DNA of 14,868 bases from Patescibacteria group bacterium (GTDB lineage Bacteria; Patescibacteriota; Minisyncoccia; Phycocordibacterales; JAGLOS01), in contig JAHIYV010000005.1 in the NCBI GenBank assembly GCA_018814635.1, forward strand, positions 1-14,868, read 5' to 3'. The stretch's first letter is position 1; each line of letters opens with the position of its first letter. This document shows positions 1 to 8,148 of the stretch, piece after piece. Below the pieces are notes generated by a model. That model saw only the letters and a program-made list of their open reading frames with translations. It was not told where the DNA came from and made no database searches. A program made the position numbers and the translations under genes.

Positions 1-29
1 CAAGAAATAATTTTACAATTTTTTTGTGT

Positions 30-70
30 AAAAACAAGAGATCCTTCTATGTGGGGGATTTTTTGTTTTT
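30..70 (+). terminator. Terminator-like hairpin of an unseen upstream gene
   Basis: Positions 30-44 pair with 56-70 as a continuous 15-bp stem (two G-U pairs on the plus strand) around an 11-nt loop. The outer part of the stem is A-rich on the left and T-rich on the right, as in intrinsic terminators whose U tract is part of the stem. It would end transcription entering from the left before secA. No gene is visible in bases 1-29, so the partner is inferred. Confidence 0.4.
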
Positions 71-106
71 GTGCTAGACTAAAATAGTTTATTAGGGGTG
101 TTGTAA

Positions 107-135
107 TTAGCCTCTATTTTATCAATAATTATAAT
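107..135 (+). promoter_or_regulatory. Predicted secA promoter
   Basis: A perfect TATAAT lies at 130-135. The -35 region at the 17-bp spacing (107-112, TTAGCC) is poor. The -10 box ends 13 nt before the secA ATG, so the mRNA would begin about 7 nt upstream of the start codon, leaving no room for a Shine-Dalgarno site. The same -10 sequence at the same distance from the ATG recurs at nrdD. Confidence 0.5.
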
Positions 136-148
136 ACTAAAATTAAAA

Positions 149-2686
149 ATGTCGTTTTTAAGCAATATATTTTCCCTAAACTTCCGTGGTGATAAATCTA
201 AACAAGACACTAACCCTTTTCAGCTAATCGTTGGTAAGATTAATAGTTTAGAAGAGGAGATTTCTCAACTTTCTGATGAGCAACTGAATGCTAAAACAGC
301 AGAATTCAAAGAACGCCTTTCAAAAGGTAGTATCCTAGATGATATTTTACCGGAGGCGTTTGCCGTGACACGGGAAGCATCTAAACGCGTATTAGGACAA
401 CGCCATTATGATGTTCAATTGATGGGGGGTATCGCTCTTCACAATGGGGACATTGCTGAAATGAAAACAGGGGAAGGAAAAACACTTGTTGCGACTCTTC
501 CTATTTATTTGAACGCGTTGGAAGGAAAAGGAGCACATGTTGTTACCGTGAATGATTATCTTTCGCGGCGTGACGTGGTATGGATGGGACAAATTTATGC
601 ATTACTTGGACTTACTAGTGCTGTAATTAATCATGAGGCGTCATATATGTATGATGCGGGGCATAAAACATCTGATGAGGAGCGGGACGCCAAAGGATCT
701 TTTAAAATTGTGTATGAATTTTTGCGTCCGTGTAGTCGCGCGCAAGCTTATGCCGCGGATATTACATATGGAACCAATGTAGAATTTGGTTTTGATTATT
801 TGCGTGACAATATTGCATACGATGCAAAAGATATTGTTCAACGGGATTATCATTATGTAATTATTGATGAAATAGATTCAATTTTAATAGATGAAGCAAG
901 AACTCCGTTGATTATTTCTGCGCCAGCTGAAGACGCTGAAAATCTTTATGTTACTTTTTCGTCTCTTGCGCGTATGTTGAAAAAAGAAACAGACTATACA
1001 GTGGATGAAAAACTAAAAGCTATTCAATTAACCGATGAAGGAATTATGAAAATTGAAAAAGCTTTGAATATTGATAATATCTACACAGAAAAAGGAATTA
1101 AATATGTCCATCATTTAGAAACAGCTGTTCGCGCACAAGCGTTGTTTGACCGTGATAAACAATATGTTGTTAAGGACGATGAAATTATTATTGTTGATGA
1201 ATTTACAGGGCGACTTCAGCCGGGCCGCAGGTGGAGTGAAGGATTACATCAAGCGATTGAGGCAAAAGAAGGTGTAACAATTCAACGAGAATCACGCACA
1301 TTTGCTTCTATTACATATCAAAATTATTTTAGAATGTACAACAAATTATCGGGTATGACCGGCACAGCCCAAACATCGTCCGAAGAGTTTTACGAAGTGT
1401 ATGGGCTTAATGTTATTAACATTCCAACACATCTACCTTCTGCGCGGGCTGATAAAAATGATTTAATTTTTCAAACAGAGCAAGGAAAATTTCAGGCGAT
1501 TGCTCGTAAAGTTAAAGAAGTACACGAAAAAGGACAACCAGTGCTTATCGGTACCGTTTCTATTGAAAAAAATGAATTACTTTCCGCTTATTTACATAAA
1601 GAAGGTGTTCCGCACGAAGTTTTGAATGCAAAAAATCATGAAAACGAAGGAGCGACCATTGCGCAAGCGGGAAAAAAAGGAAATGTGACCATTGCAACAA
1701 ATATGGCTGGTCGTGGTGTTGATATTATGCTCGGCGGGTCGCCCAAAAAAGAAGAAAAGTATAAAAAAGTAAAAGAACTTGGCGGATTATTTGTGTTGGG
1801 CACGGAAAGACACGAAGCCAGACGCATTGATGACCAGCTTCGTGGGCGTTCGGGTCGTCAAGGTGATCTAGGAGAAACACAATTTTTTGTTTCTCTTGAA
1901 GATGATTTAATGCGTGTGTTTGCGTCAGATACTATTAAAAAAATGATGGGGCGTTTTGGAATACCCGAAGACCAAGCCATTGAACAACGCTTAATAACCC
2001 GTAGTCTTGAACAAGCGCAAACAAAAATAGAGGGTTTCCATTTTGATTCAAGAAAACAAGTGTTGGTGTATGACGATGTAATGAATAAACAACGACAATA
2101 TATTTATGAAAAACGACGAATGGTTTTGATTGGTGAGGACACTGTGGTTGAAAAATTTATTGAGGAATTATCCGCAATAGACGAAAAAGCGCGAAATGAG
2201 ATAGAGCAAAAAAGAAAAGAATTAGGGGAAGAGTTTTTGTCTATTATGCGACGACTTATTTTACAAACCATTGATATGCTTTGGATGGAACACTTGGAAG
2301 TTATGGATTATATGCGTTCATCTGTTAATCTTCGCGCGTATGGACAACGCGATCCATTAGTTGAATATAAAAAAGAGGGGTTACGACTTTTCAATGATTT
2401 AAAAAATTCTATCAATTACAATATTCTTGAACGGGTACCACACATTGGCTTTGGGGGACTTTCAGAAGATGAAAAGCGCGCGCGCGAAGCGCAGAAAAAA
2501 GCGCAGATTATAAGCGGTGCGATATCCAAAACAATAAATACAAGCGCCGCAGGCGCGGGGACTACGCAACAAAAAATAGGCAGAAATGAAATGGTTGAAA
2601 TCACAAACGGAAAAGAAACAAAATCCATAAAATACAAAAAAGCCGAACCCCTCCTAGAAACAAGAGAATGGAAATTGGTTGAATAA
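149..2686 (+). CDS. secA: Preprotein translocase ATPase SecA (short form)
   Basis: SecA is the cytosolic motor that drives unfolded preproteins through the SecYEG channel by ATP hydrolysis. This 845-residue protein has Walker A MKTGEGKT (residues 105-112), Walker B DEID beginning at D240, the conserved ARTPLIIS stretch after it, motif V (TNMAGRGVDI) and the motif VI arginines in DQLRGRSGRQGD. The helical scaffold is seen in VYDDVMNKQR and LQTIDMLWMEHLEVMDYMR. Two parts are reduced: only about 43 residues separate those scaffold segments, against roughly 97 in E. coli SecA as I recall it, so most of the helical wing domain is gone; and the C-terminus lacks the usual Cys-rich zinc motif, ending instead in a basic tail with IKYKKAEPLL and a Trp. 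The ATG is preceded by A/T only. It is probably a single-gene transcript, since 288 bp follow before nrdD. Confidence 0.97.
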   Translation: MSFLSNIFSLNFRGDKSKQDTNPFQLIVGKINSLEEEISQLSDEQLNAKTAEFKERLSKGSILDDILPEAFAVTREASKRVLGQRHYDVQLMGGIALHNGDIAEMKTGEGKTLVATLPIYLNALEGKGAHVVTVNDYLSRRDVVWMGQIYALLGLTSAVINHEASYMYDAGHKTSDEERDAKGSFKIVYEFLRPCSRAQAYAADITYGTNVEFGFDYLRDNIAYDAKDIVQRDYHYVIIDEIDSILIDEARTPLIISAPAEDAENLYVTFSSLARMLKKETDYTVDEKLKAIQLTDEGIMKIEKALNIDNIYTEKGIKYVHHLETAVRAQALFDRDKQYVVKDDEIIIVDEFTGRLQPGRRWSEGLHQAIEAKEGVTIQRESRTFASITYQNYFRMYNKLSGMTGTAQTSSEEFYEVYGLNVINIPTHLPSARADKNDLIFQTEQGKFQAIARKVKEVHEKGQPVLIGTVSIEKNELLSAYLHKEGVPHEVLNAKNHENEGATIAQAGKKGNVTIATNMAGRGVDIMLGGSPKKEEKYKKVKELGGLFVLGTERHEARRIDDQLRGRSGRQGDLGETQFFVSLEDDLMRVFASDTIKKMMGRFGIPEDQAIEQRLITRSLEQAQTKIEGFHFDSRKQVLVYDDVMNKQRQYIYEKRRMVLIGEDTVVEKFIEELSAIDEKARNEIEQKRKELGEEFLSIMRRLILQTIDMLWMEHLEVMDYMRSSVNLRAYGQRDPLVEYKKEGLRLFNDLKNSINYNILERVPHIGFGGLSEDEKRAREAQKKAQIISGAISKTINTSAAGAGTTQQKIGRNEMVEITNGKETKSIKYKKAEPLLETREWKLVE

Positions 2687-2876
2687 AAATCAGCAAATGT
2701 ACACCACACACTAGTTGATGGTTTAATGGAACATACATTATGAATACAAACAAAAAAGGAAATGTTGATTCTGATTGATTTTTTGATTAAAGAAAAGAAA
2801 TTTAAAAAAATATTATTTCCCAATAAAAAATTATCTTTACTTAAAAAATTATTTTATTTGTGGTAAGATATTAGTC

Positions 2877-2906
2877 TTGAGTGTTAAGGTAGTGTTAAAG
2901 TATAAA
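2877..2906 (+). promoter_or_regulatory. Possible distal nrdD promoter
   Basis: TTGAGT at 2877-2882 is followed after 18 bp by TATAAA at 2901-2906, a plausible sigma-70 type promoter. It would give a leader of about 60 nt and place the first NrdR-like box (2914-2929) at the start of transcription. It competes with the nearer TATAAT at 2956-2961; sequence alone does not decide which is used. Confidence 0.35.
2881..2902 (+). repeat. Two tandem 11-bp repeats
   Basis: GTGTTAAGGTA (2881-2891) is followed directly by GTGTTAAAGTA (2892-2902), differing at one base. They lie across the spacer of the distal promoter candidate. The period is about one helical turn, so two protein copies could bind on the same face, but a chance repeat in AT-rich DNA is possible. 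Confidence 0.5.
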
Positions 2907-2913
2907 AAATACA

Positions 2914-2929
2914 AAACAATATACTATCT
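2914..2929 (+). promoter_or_regulatory. NrdR-like box 1
   Basis: The 16 bases beginning AAACAATATA match about 12 of 16 positions of the NrdR operator consensus as I recall it (acaCwAtATaTwGtgt). NrdR is the ATP/dATP-sensing repressor of ribonucleotide reductase operons and usually binds two boxes. The second candidate begins 34 bp downstream, slightly more than the usual near-integral spacing. No nrdR gene is in this window. Confidence 0.35.
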
Positions 2930-2947
2930 TTAACAAACTTTTATTAT

Positions 2948-2963
2948 TAGCTATATATAATCA
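2948..2963 (+). promoter_or_regulatory. NrdR-like box 2 overlapping the proximal nrdD -10
   Basis: The core CTATATATA (from 2951) matches the central part of the NrdR consensus, about 10 of 16 positions overall. A perfect TATAAT at 2956-2961 lies inside it, 13 nt before the nrdD ATG, as at secA. The -35 at the expected spacing is poor. A repressor here would block polymerase, but the core is also what an AT-rich -10 region looks like. Confidence 0.35.
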
Positions 2964-2974
2964 ATCAAAAAATA

Positions 2975-5140
2975 ATGCGAACAAAAAAACTTTCTAAAAT
3001 ACAAAAACGAAATGGTAGTATTGTTGATTTTAATCCCCAAAAAATTGTTTCTGCTATTTCTAAAGCTGGGTTAATTACTAAGGAATTTAATAAATCAACA
3101 GCTAAAGCTCTTTCTAAGTTGGTTCTTGACGATATTAAAAAAGCTATTGGCGCAGGTATTCCATCTGTGGAGTATGTTCAGGATGTAGTTGAAAATGTGT
3201 TGATTGCGTCAAAATATAAGAAAACAGCAAAGGCATATATTTTATATAGAGAGCAACATACTCAAATGCGTAAAATTGTTAGCGCCTCGCATGTAAATCT
3301 TATTGATCAATATTTGCAAAAACTTGATTGGCAAGTAAACGAAAATAGCAATATGGGTTTTTCTTTACAAGGTCTTAACAATTATATCTCTTCTGAAATT
3401 AGTAAAGTATATTGGCTTAATAAAGTTTATCCAAAAGAAATAAGAAAAGCGCAAACAAATGCCAGTTTTCACATCCATGACCTGAGCTCTCTTTCTGTTT
3501 ATTGTGTTGGGTGGAGTTTAGATGACTTACTTCTAGAGGGTTTTGGCGGGGTTGCAGGCAAGATTGAGTGCGCTCCTCCCAAACATTTTAGAAGCGCGTT
3601 AGGACAAATTGTAAATTTTTTCTACACACTACAAGGCGAAGTTGCGGGAGCGGAAGCGTTTTCAAATTTTGACACATTACTTGCGCCGTTTATACGATAC
3701 GATAAGTTGTCTTATAAAGAGGTAAAACAAGCGATGCAAGAATTTATATTTAACTTGAATGTTCCAACACGGGTAGGGTTTCAAACTCCTTTTACGAATG
3801 TAACAATGGATATAATGGTACCTGAACACTATAGAGATCAAAGTGTAATTATTGGGGGTAAACCCCAGAACGAAACTTACAAGGATTTTCAAGATGAACT
3901 GGATTTATTTAATAAAGCATTTTTAGAAGTAATGTCGGAAGGTGATGCAACTGGTCGCGTGTTTACATTTCCAATTCCAACTTATAATATCACCGATGAT
4001 TTTGACTGGGAGAATAAAAATCTCGCGCTTTTATGGGAAGTTACCGCAAAGTATGGCATACCTTATTTTTCAAATTATGTAAATTCTGATATGAAACCAG
4101 ATGATGCGCGTTCAATGTGTTGCCGTTTGCGTATTGATAATAGAAAATTGGAAAAAAGAGGAGGAGGATTGTTTGGAGCAAGCCCTCTTACTGGGTCTAT
4201 TGGGGTGGTTACAATAAACTTACCTCAGATTGGATATTTGGCTAAAAATAGAAAAGAATTTTTTGCGCATTTGAGTGAGATGATGGATTTAGCGAAAGAG
4301 AGTCTAGAAATAAAAAGGAAAATTCTTGAAAGATTTACAAGTGGTAATTTATATCCATACACAAGTCGGTATCTAAGAAAAATTAAAGAAACATTTGGAG
4401 AATACTGGAAAAACCACTTTTCAACAATTGGTTTAGTTGGAATGAATGAAGCAATAATGAATTTTATGCAAAAAGATATTGCATCCAAAGAGGGCAAACA
4501 ATTTGCTGAAAAAGTTCTTGATTTTATGCGGGATAAATTAGTTGAATTTCAAAAAGAAACTGGTAATAATTATAATTTAGAGGCTACACCAGCCGAAGGA
4601 ACATCTTACAGACTGGCGCTTGCAGATCAAAAACATTATGATGATATTTATTTTGCAAATGGGAAAGGAAAAGAGGTCGTTGATCCTTTTTATACTAATT
4701 CCACACATCTTCCGGTAAATTATTCAGAGGACTTATTTGAAATTCTTGATTTACAAGATAATTTACAAACAAAATATACAGGTGGCACAGTTGTTCATTT
4801 TTTTCTGGGAGAAAAAATAGAGGATTCTACCGCTATTCGTAATATTGTTAAGAAAATTTGCGCTAATTATAAATTGCCGTATTTTAGTATAACCCCGACC
4901 TTTAGTGTTTGCCCTACACACGGCTATCTCTCTGGGGAAATTGCAACATGTCCTAAATGTAAAAATTCCTGCGAAATTTATTCTCGAGTGGTTGGTTATT
5001 TACGGCCTATTTCTCATTGGAATAAAGGTAAACATGCCGAGTTTGTTATGCGGACTACTGTCGCAAAAGAGGCTATTACAGGAGAAATACCAACAAATAT
5101 AAAAAACAAAACTCAAGTTATTAGTACAGCTAAATCATAA
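2975..5140 (+). CDS. nrdD: Anaerobic (class III) ribonucleoside-triphosphate reductase, large subunit
   Basis: NrdD reduces ribonucleoside triphosphates to deoxynucleotides without oxygen, using a glycyl radical installed by NrdG. The 721-residue protein begins with an ATP-cone regulatory domain (about residues 5-95), then the ten-stranded barrel. Visible landmarks are Cys177 in the HDLSSLSVYCVGW stretch, Cys382-Cys383 in SMCCRLR (candidate thiyl-radical loop), and the C-terminal glycyl-radical motif RVVGYLRPISHWNKGK with Gly674. Before it is a zinc-site cluster with Cys646, His649, Cys659, Cys662 and Cys666; the first pair is C-P-T-H rather than the usual CxxC. The length is normal for the family. 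The ATG follows AT-rich DNA with no Shine-Dalgarno. nrdG starts 8 nt after the stop, so the pair is cotranscribed. It implies an anaerobic lifestyle; no aerobic reductase is seen here. Confidence 0.96.
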   Translation: MRTKKLSKIQKRNGSIVDFNPQKIVSAISKAGLITKEFNKSTAKALSKLVLDDIKKAIGAGIPSVEYVQDVVENVLIASKYKKTAKAYILYREQHTQMRKIVSASHVNLIDQYLQKLDWQVNENSNMGFSLQGLNNYISSEISKVYWLNKVYPKEIRKAQTNASFHIHDLSSLSVYCVGWSLDDLLLEGFGGVAGKIECAPPKHFRSALGQIVNFFYTLQGEVAGAEAFSNFDTLLAPFIRYDKLSYKEVKQAMQEFIFNLNVPTRVGFQTPFTNVTMDIMVPEHYRDQSVIIGGKPQNETYKDFQDELDLFNKAFLEVMSEGDATGRVFTFPIPTYNITDDFDWENKNLALLWEVTAKYGIPYFSNYVNSDMKPDDARSMCCRLRIDNRKLEKRGGGLFGASPLTGSIGVVTINLPQIGYLAKNRKEFFAHLSEMMDLAKESLEIKRKILERFTSGNLYPYTSRYLRKIKETFGEYWKNHFSTIGLVGMNEAIMNFMQKDIASKEGKQFAEKVLDFMRDKLVEFQKETGNNYNLEATPAEGTSYRLALADQKHYDDIYFANGKGKEVVDPFYTNSTHLPVNYSEDLFEILDLQDNLQTKYTGGTVVHFFLGEKIEDSTAIRNIVKKICANYKLPYFSITPTFSVCPTHGYLSGEIATCPKCKNSCEIYSRVVGYLRPISHWNKGKHAEFVMRTTVAKEAITGEIPTNIKNKTQVISTAKS

Positions 5141-5148
5141 AATAAAAA

Positions 5149-5841
5149 ATGTTTTTTGGTGGAATGCAAAAGTTTTCTCTTATTGATTATCCGGGAAGAC
5201 CGTGCGCTATTGTTTTTACAATGGGGTGTAATTTTAAGTGTCCATATTGTCACAACCCAGAACTCATTAGTTTAACAAAAAAAACTTTTGTTGTTGTTTC
5301 TGAGCAAGAAATACTTCGGTTTCTTGAATCAAGAAAAGGCAAAATAGACGCAGTGTCTATTACAGGAGGAGAACCTACTCTTCATGACGATTTATTAGAT
5401 TTTATGTTTAAACTTAAAACTATGGGTTTTTTGATCAAGCTTGATTCTAATGGTACACGCCCACTTGTTTTACAAGAAGCCCTAGATAAAAAATTAGTTG
5501 ATTGTTTAGCTATGGATGTTAAAGCTCCACTTGCGAAATATAATAGCATTGTTGCGAGTCCGGTAGTTCTTGAAGATATAAAAAAAAGTATTGATCTTAT
5601 AAAAAATTCAGGAATAGATTATGAATTCAGAACAACCATTGTAAAATCTTTATTGAGCAAAGAAGATATTTTAGAAATAGGGGATTTGGTGTCAGGAGCG
5701 CGGAGATATTATTTGCAAAAATTTGTTCCAACCAAAACATACGATTCTACTTTTTTAACACAAACAACATACTCTGATGAAGAGTTTGAAACTTTAAGAA
5801 AAGAAATTGCCCCAAAAGTTCAGTATTGTAAAGTACGATAA
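5149..5841 (+). CDS. nrdG: Radical SAM activating protein for anaerobic ribonucleotide reductase
   Basis: This is a radical S-adenosylmethionine enzyme. The signature CNFKCPYC gives Cys27, Cys31 and Cys34 as ligands of a 4Fe-4S cluster that cleaves SAM to generate the glycyl radical on NrdD. The SAM-binding TGGEPTL motif follows about 40 residues later. At 230 residues it is of the longer type whose N-terminus reads GGMQKFSLIDYPG, a pattern I know from activases annotated as anaerobic RNR activating proteins and also from pyruvate formate-lyase activases; the position directly after nrdD decides for NrdG. The first ATG is chosen because the Gly-Gly before Gln-Lys is part of the conserved N-terminus; the next Met (residue 6) would remove it. 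There is no Shine-Dalgarno. It converges on rnr. Confidence 0.92.
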   Translation: MFFGGMQKFSLIDYPGRPCAIVFTMGCNFKCPYCHNPELISLTKKTFVVVSEQEILRFLESRKGKIDAVSITGGEPTLHDDLLDFMFKLKTMGFLIKLDSNGTRPLVLQEALDKKLVDCLAMDVKAPLAKYNSIVASPVVLEDIKKSIDLIKNSGIDYEFRTTIVKSLLSKEDILEIGDLVSGARRYYLQKFVPTKTYDSTFLTQTTYSDEEFETLRKEIAPKVQYCKVR

Positions 5842-5893
5842 GAAAAAATTCAAAAACCATCTCACTTAGGCCTCGTAAATAAAAAGCCACTTC

Positions 5894-5916
5894 ACTTGGT
5901 GGTCTAACCGCCAAGT
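5894..5916. terminator. Triloop palindrome between convergent nrdG and rnr
   Basis: ACTTGGTGGT (5894-5903) pairs with ACCGCCAAGT (5907-5916) around a CTA triloop, with one G-T pair. It sits between the 3' ends of nrdG (plus) and rnr (minus), the place for a shared terminator. On the minus strand a T-rich run follows about 8 nt after the stem; on the plus strand A-rich sequence follows, so it is a better terminator for rnr. Its core matches the palindromes at 8149-8177 and 14093-14137. Confidence 0.5.
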
Positions 5917-5956
5917 AACAAAAAAAGTCGTTTCTTAATTTTACTCATTTGTTCAT

Positions 5957-7975
5957 TTACACAAGTTGATATTGAATTATTCTGGAATTTATATCTGCGC
6001 TAATAACTTTAATTTTTACGGCTCCACCCAAACGATATGTTTTCCCACTTTTTTTCCCAAGAAGTCTCATTTTTTCCTTTTCAAAAACAAAATACTCATC
6101 ACCTATATCTTTTATGTGAATAAGCCCCTCACTTTTTGTTTTTGTTTCTTCTACGAAAATACCCCAGTTGGTTACACTAATTATTGTCCCGTCAAATACT
6201 TTTTCAATTTGCCCGCGCATATATTCAACTTGTTTATATTTTACAGAATCTCGTTCTGCCTCCATTGCATTTTTTTCTTGTTCAGATAAGTTGTTTGCAA
6301 GTGCGTTGTATTGAACCCAATCTTTTTTCTCTATCCTTTTACCTTGTTGATAAGTTTTAATTAAACGGTGTACGACGAGATCCACATAGCGCCGTATTGG
6401 CGAGGTAAAATGAGTATAATTTTCAAAAGCTAAACCAAAATGTCCTATATTTTGAATGGAATATATTGCTTTTGCCATCGTTCTGATAGTGGCAATTTGT
6501 ATCATATTTGATTCTTTGGTCCCGCGCGCTGTATCCAGCACTTTATTTAACTCAAACGCTAAGTTGTCATTTACTCCACCACGCATTGTGTATCCCAAAC
6601 CGTGAAGAAGTTGAATAAGCTCTAAAATTCTCTCTTGATCTGGTTTATCATGTACACGATACAAAAATACTCGTTCTTTTTTTGGTACTTTTTTGTGAAC
6701 ATAGTTCGCTACTGTCTTATTGGCAAGAAGCATAAAATTTTCAATCATCTCATTTGTTTCCCCCATTCTTTTTATTTGTATATCAACGGGCTTACCTTTT
6801 TTATCTAGAGTAAATTTTACTTCTTCTTGTGAAAAAGAGATAGCTCCTTTTGCTTTGTTTCGTTTTGCTATTTTTTTTGCAAGAGTATTTAAAGCGGTAA
6901 GTTCTTTGTTAAAAATACCTTTTTTTGTATCAAGAATTTTTTGCGCTTCGTTATAAGTAAATCGTTTATCCGAATTGATTATAGTGGTTTTAATGTCATA
7001 TTTTTTAAGCTCAAAAGGTTTGCCTGTAATAATTGATTCTTTGCTAAATATAAATATAACTGAAAAAGCCAACCTGTCTTCTTTGGGGTTTAAACTACAT
7101 AGATCGTTGGATAGTATTTCCGGAAGCATAGGAATTGTGCGATCAACGAGATATGTTGATGTGCCTCGTTCCTGCGCGACAGAGTCAAGCGTTGTTCCCT
7201 TTTTTATATAATGACTAACATCAGCAATATGTACACCAATTTCAATATTTCCGTTTGAGAGTGTTTGGTATGAAAGAGCGTCGTCAAAATCTTTTGCATC
7301 GTCTGGGTCAATTGTAAATGTTGATACTCCGCGATAGTCTGCGCGAGATGTAATCTCGCTTTCTAATATATTTTTTTCAGTTCTTTTAAGATATTCTGCT
7401 TCTTTTTCAACATTTTCAGGGAATTTAGAGGAAATTCTTTTATCAAGAACAATCGCGTTCATCTCGGTTTCGTGTACACCGATTTTACCTATGATTTGCA
7501 AAATTTCTCCTTGTGGAGGCTCTTGTGCATTTTCCCATTTTGTAATGCGTATAAAAACTTTTTGATCATAACCAACTTGTTTTGATAGAGCGTGTGTTTT
7601 TGGAACAATTATATTAACATACATTCTGAGATCTTGCGGTTTGATATAAAAATAGTTCGTGTCTTCTTTTTCTATTACTCCAACATATTCCATTTTTGCG
7701 CGCTTTATTATTTTAACAACTTTTGTTTCTGTTGCACCTCTTTGCGCGCGCCGTGACGATATTTTTACAATATCATTATGAAGTGCAGTATTCAAAAACT
7801 GATTTTCTACCCGTAAATCTTGTTTTAATTGTGGCGTGCTCACAAACCCGATACCACCAAGAGTAATAGTGATTCGCCCCTCAATTAAGTGGTTTTTTTT
7901 ACCTTTATTTTTTTGTAGAGAATATTTTTTCCCCTTGGTAGTTTCGCGCCGTTGATTTTTTTTTATTTTTTTCAT
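5957..7975 (-). CDS. rnr: 3'-5' exoribonuclease RNase R (RNB family)
   Basis: RNase R degrades structured RNA processively from the 3' end. The 672-residue protein has a Lys-rich N-terminus, cold-shock-like OB folds (about 34-170), the RNB catalytic domain (about 210-545) and a C-terminal S1 domain (about 585-672, containing GTIISVTNWGIFVEE). Catalytic acidic residues lie in TIDPDDAKDFDDAL: Asp223, Asp229, Asp231 and Asp232, corresponding to 272, 278, 280 and 281 of the E. coli enzyme. The conserved HFTSPIRRYVDL is also present. The N-terminal winged-helix domain of the E. coli protein is absent. I chose the ATG at 7975 rather than an upstream in-frame TTG at 8056, because a good promoter (TTGATA, 16 bp, TATTAT) lies between them and the extra residues look unrelated to the family. 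No Shine-Dalgarno is present. Confidence 0.93.
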   Translation of the reverse strand: MKKIKKNQRRETTKGKKYSLQKNKGKKNHLIEGRITITLGGIGFVSTPQLKQDLRVENQFLNTALHNDIVKISSRRAQRGATETKVVKIIKRAKMEYVGVIEKEDTNYFYIKPQDLRMYVNIIVPKTHALSKQVGYDQKVFIRITKWENAQEPPQGEILQIIGKIGVHETEMNAIVLDKRISSKFPENVEKEAEYLKRTEKNILESEITSRADYRGVSTFTIDPDDAKDFDDALSYQTLSNGNIEIGVHIADVSHYIKKGTTLDSVAQERGTSTYLVDRTIPMLPEILSNDLCSLNPKEDRLAFSVIFIFSKESIITGKPFELKKYDIKTTIINSDKRFTYNEAQKILDTKKGIFNKELTALNTLAKKIAKRNKAKGAISFSQEEVKFTLDKKGKPVDIQIKRMGETNEMIENFMLLANKTVANYVHKKVPKKERVFLYRVHDKPDQERILELIQLLHGLGYTMRGGVNDNLAFELNKVLDTARGTKESNMIQIATIRTMAKAIYSIQNIGHFGLAFENYTHFTSPIRRYVDLVVHRLIKTYQQGKRIEKKDWVQYNALANNLSEQEKNAMEAERDSVKYKQVEYMRGQIEKVFDGTIISVTNWGIFVEETKTKSEGLIHIKDIGDEYFVFEKEKMRLLGKKSGKTYRLGGAVKIKVISADINSRIIQYQLV

Positions 7976-7985
7976 TACACTTAAT

Positions 7986-8013
7986 ATAATATTTCTATTT
8001 TCTATCTTATCAA
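7986..8013 (-). promoter_or_regulatory. Predicted rnr promoter
   Basis: Read on the minus strand, TTGATA (8013-8008) is followed after 16 bp by TATTAT (7991-7986). This is the best-matching promoter in the window. The -10 box ends 10 nt before the ATG at 7975, so the transcript would start about 4 nt upstream of it, effectively leaderless. It excludes the upstream TTG as the start. Confidence 0.55.
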
Positions 8014-8103
8014 TACCACTTTTCTTAAGTTTACCGTGTGTCCCATCTTTAGGCAAATATTTATTATGGGTTTGGGAAAAATCTGTATATCATTCCAATC
8101 TTG

Positions 8104-8122
8104 GCAGGTATCCGACACCTAC
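8104..8122 (-). repeat. 8-bp triloop hairpin in the rnr / 8275 divergent gap
   Basis: On the minus strand GTAGGTGT and ATACCTGC form an 8-bp stem (two G-U pairs) around a CGG triloop. It lies upstream of the predicted rnr promoter, and also upstream of the plus-strand gene. The G-U pairs make sense only for minus-strand RNA. Its sequence is not that of the other triloop palindromes. Confidence 0.4.
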
Positions 8123-8148
8123 TACTATTAGCGTTTGGAGAAGACTCT

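Noticed and set aside
2740..2778. 12-codon reading frame MNTNKKGNVDSD after secA
   Set aside because: Too short, no initiation signal, and no similarity I can recognise; it is likely chance in AT-rich DNA.
2416..2823. 135-codon minus-strand frame over the secA 3' end
   Set aside because: It is antisense to clearly coding secA sequence and its translation is low-complexity and hydrophobic, as expected for a shadow frame.
7976..8056. Longer RNase R starting at an in-frame TTG (8056)
   Set aside because: The best promoter in the window lies inside this extension, and the added 27 residues do not resemble the family.
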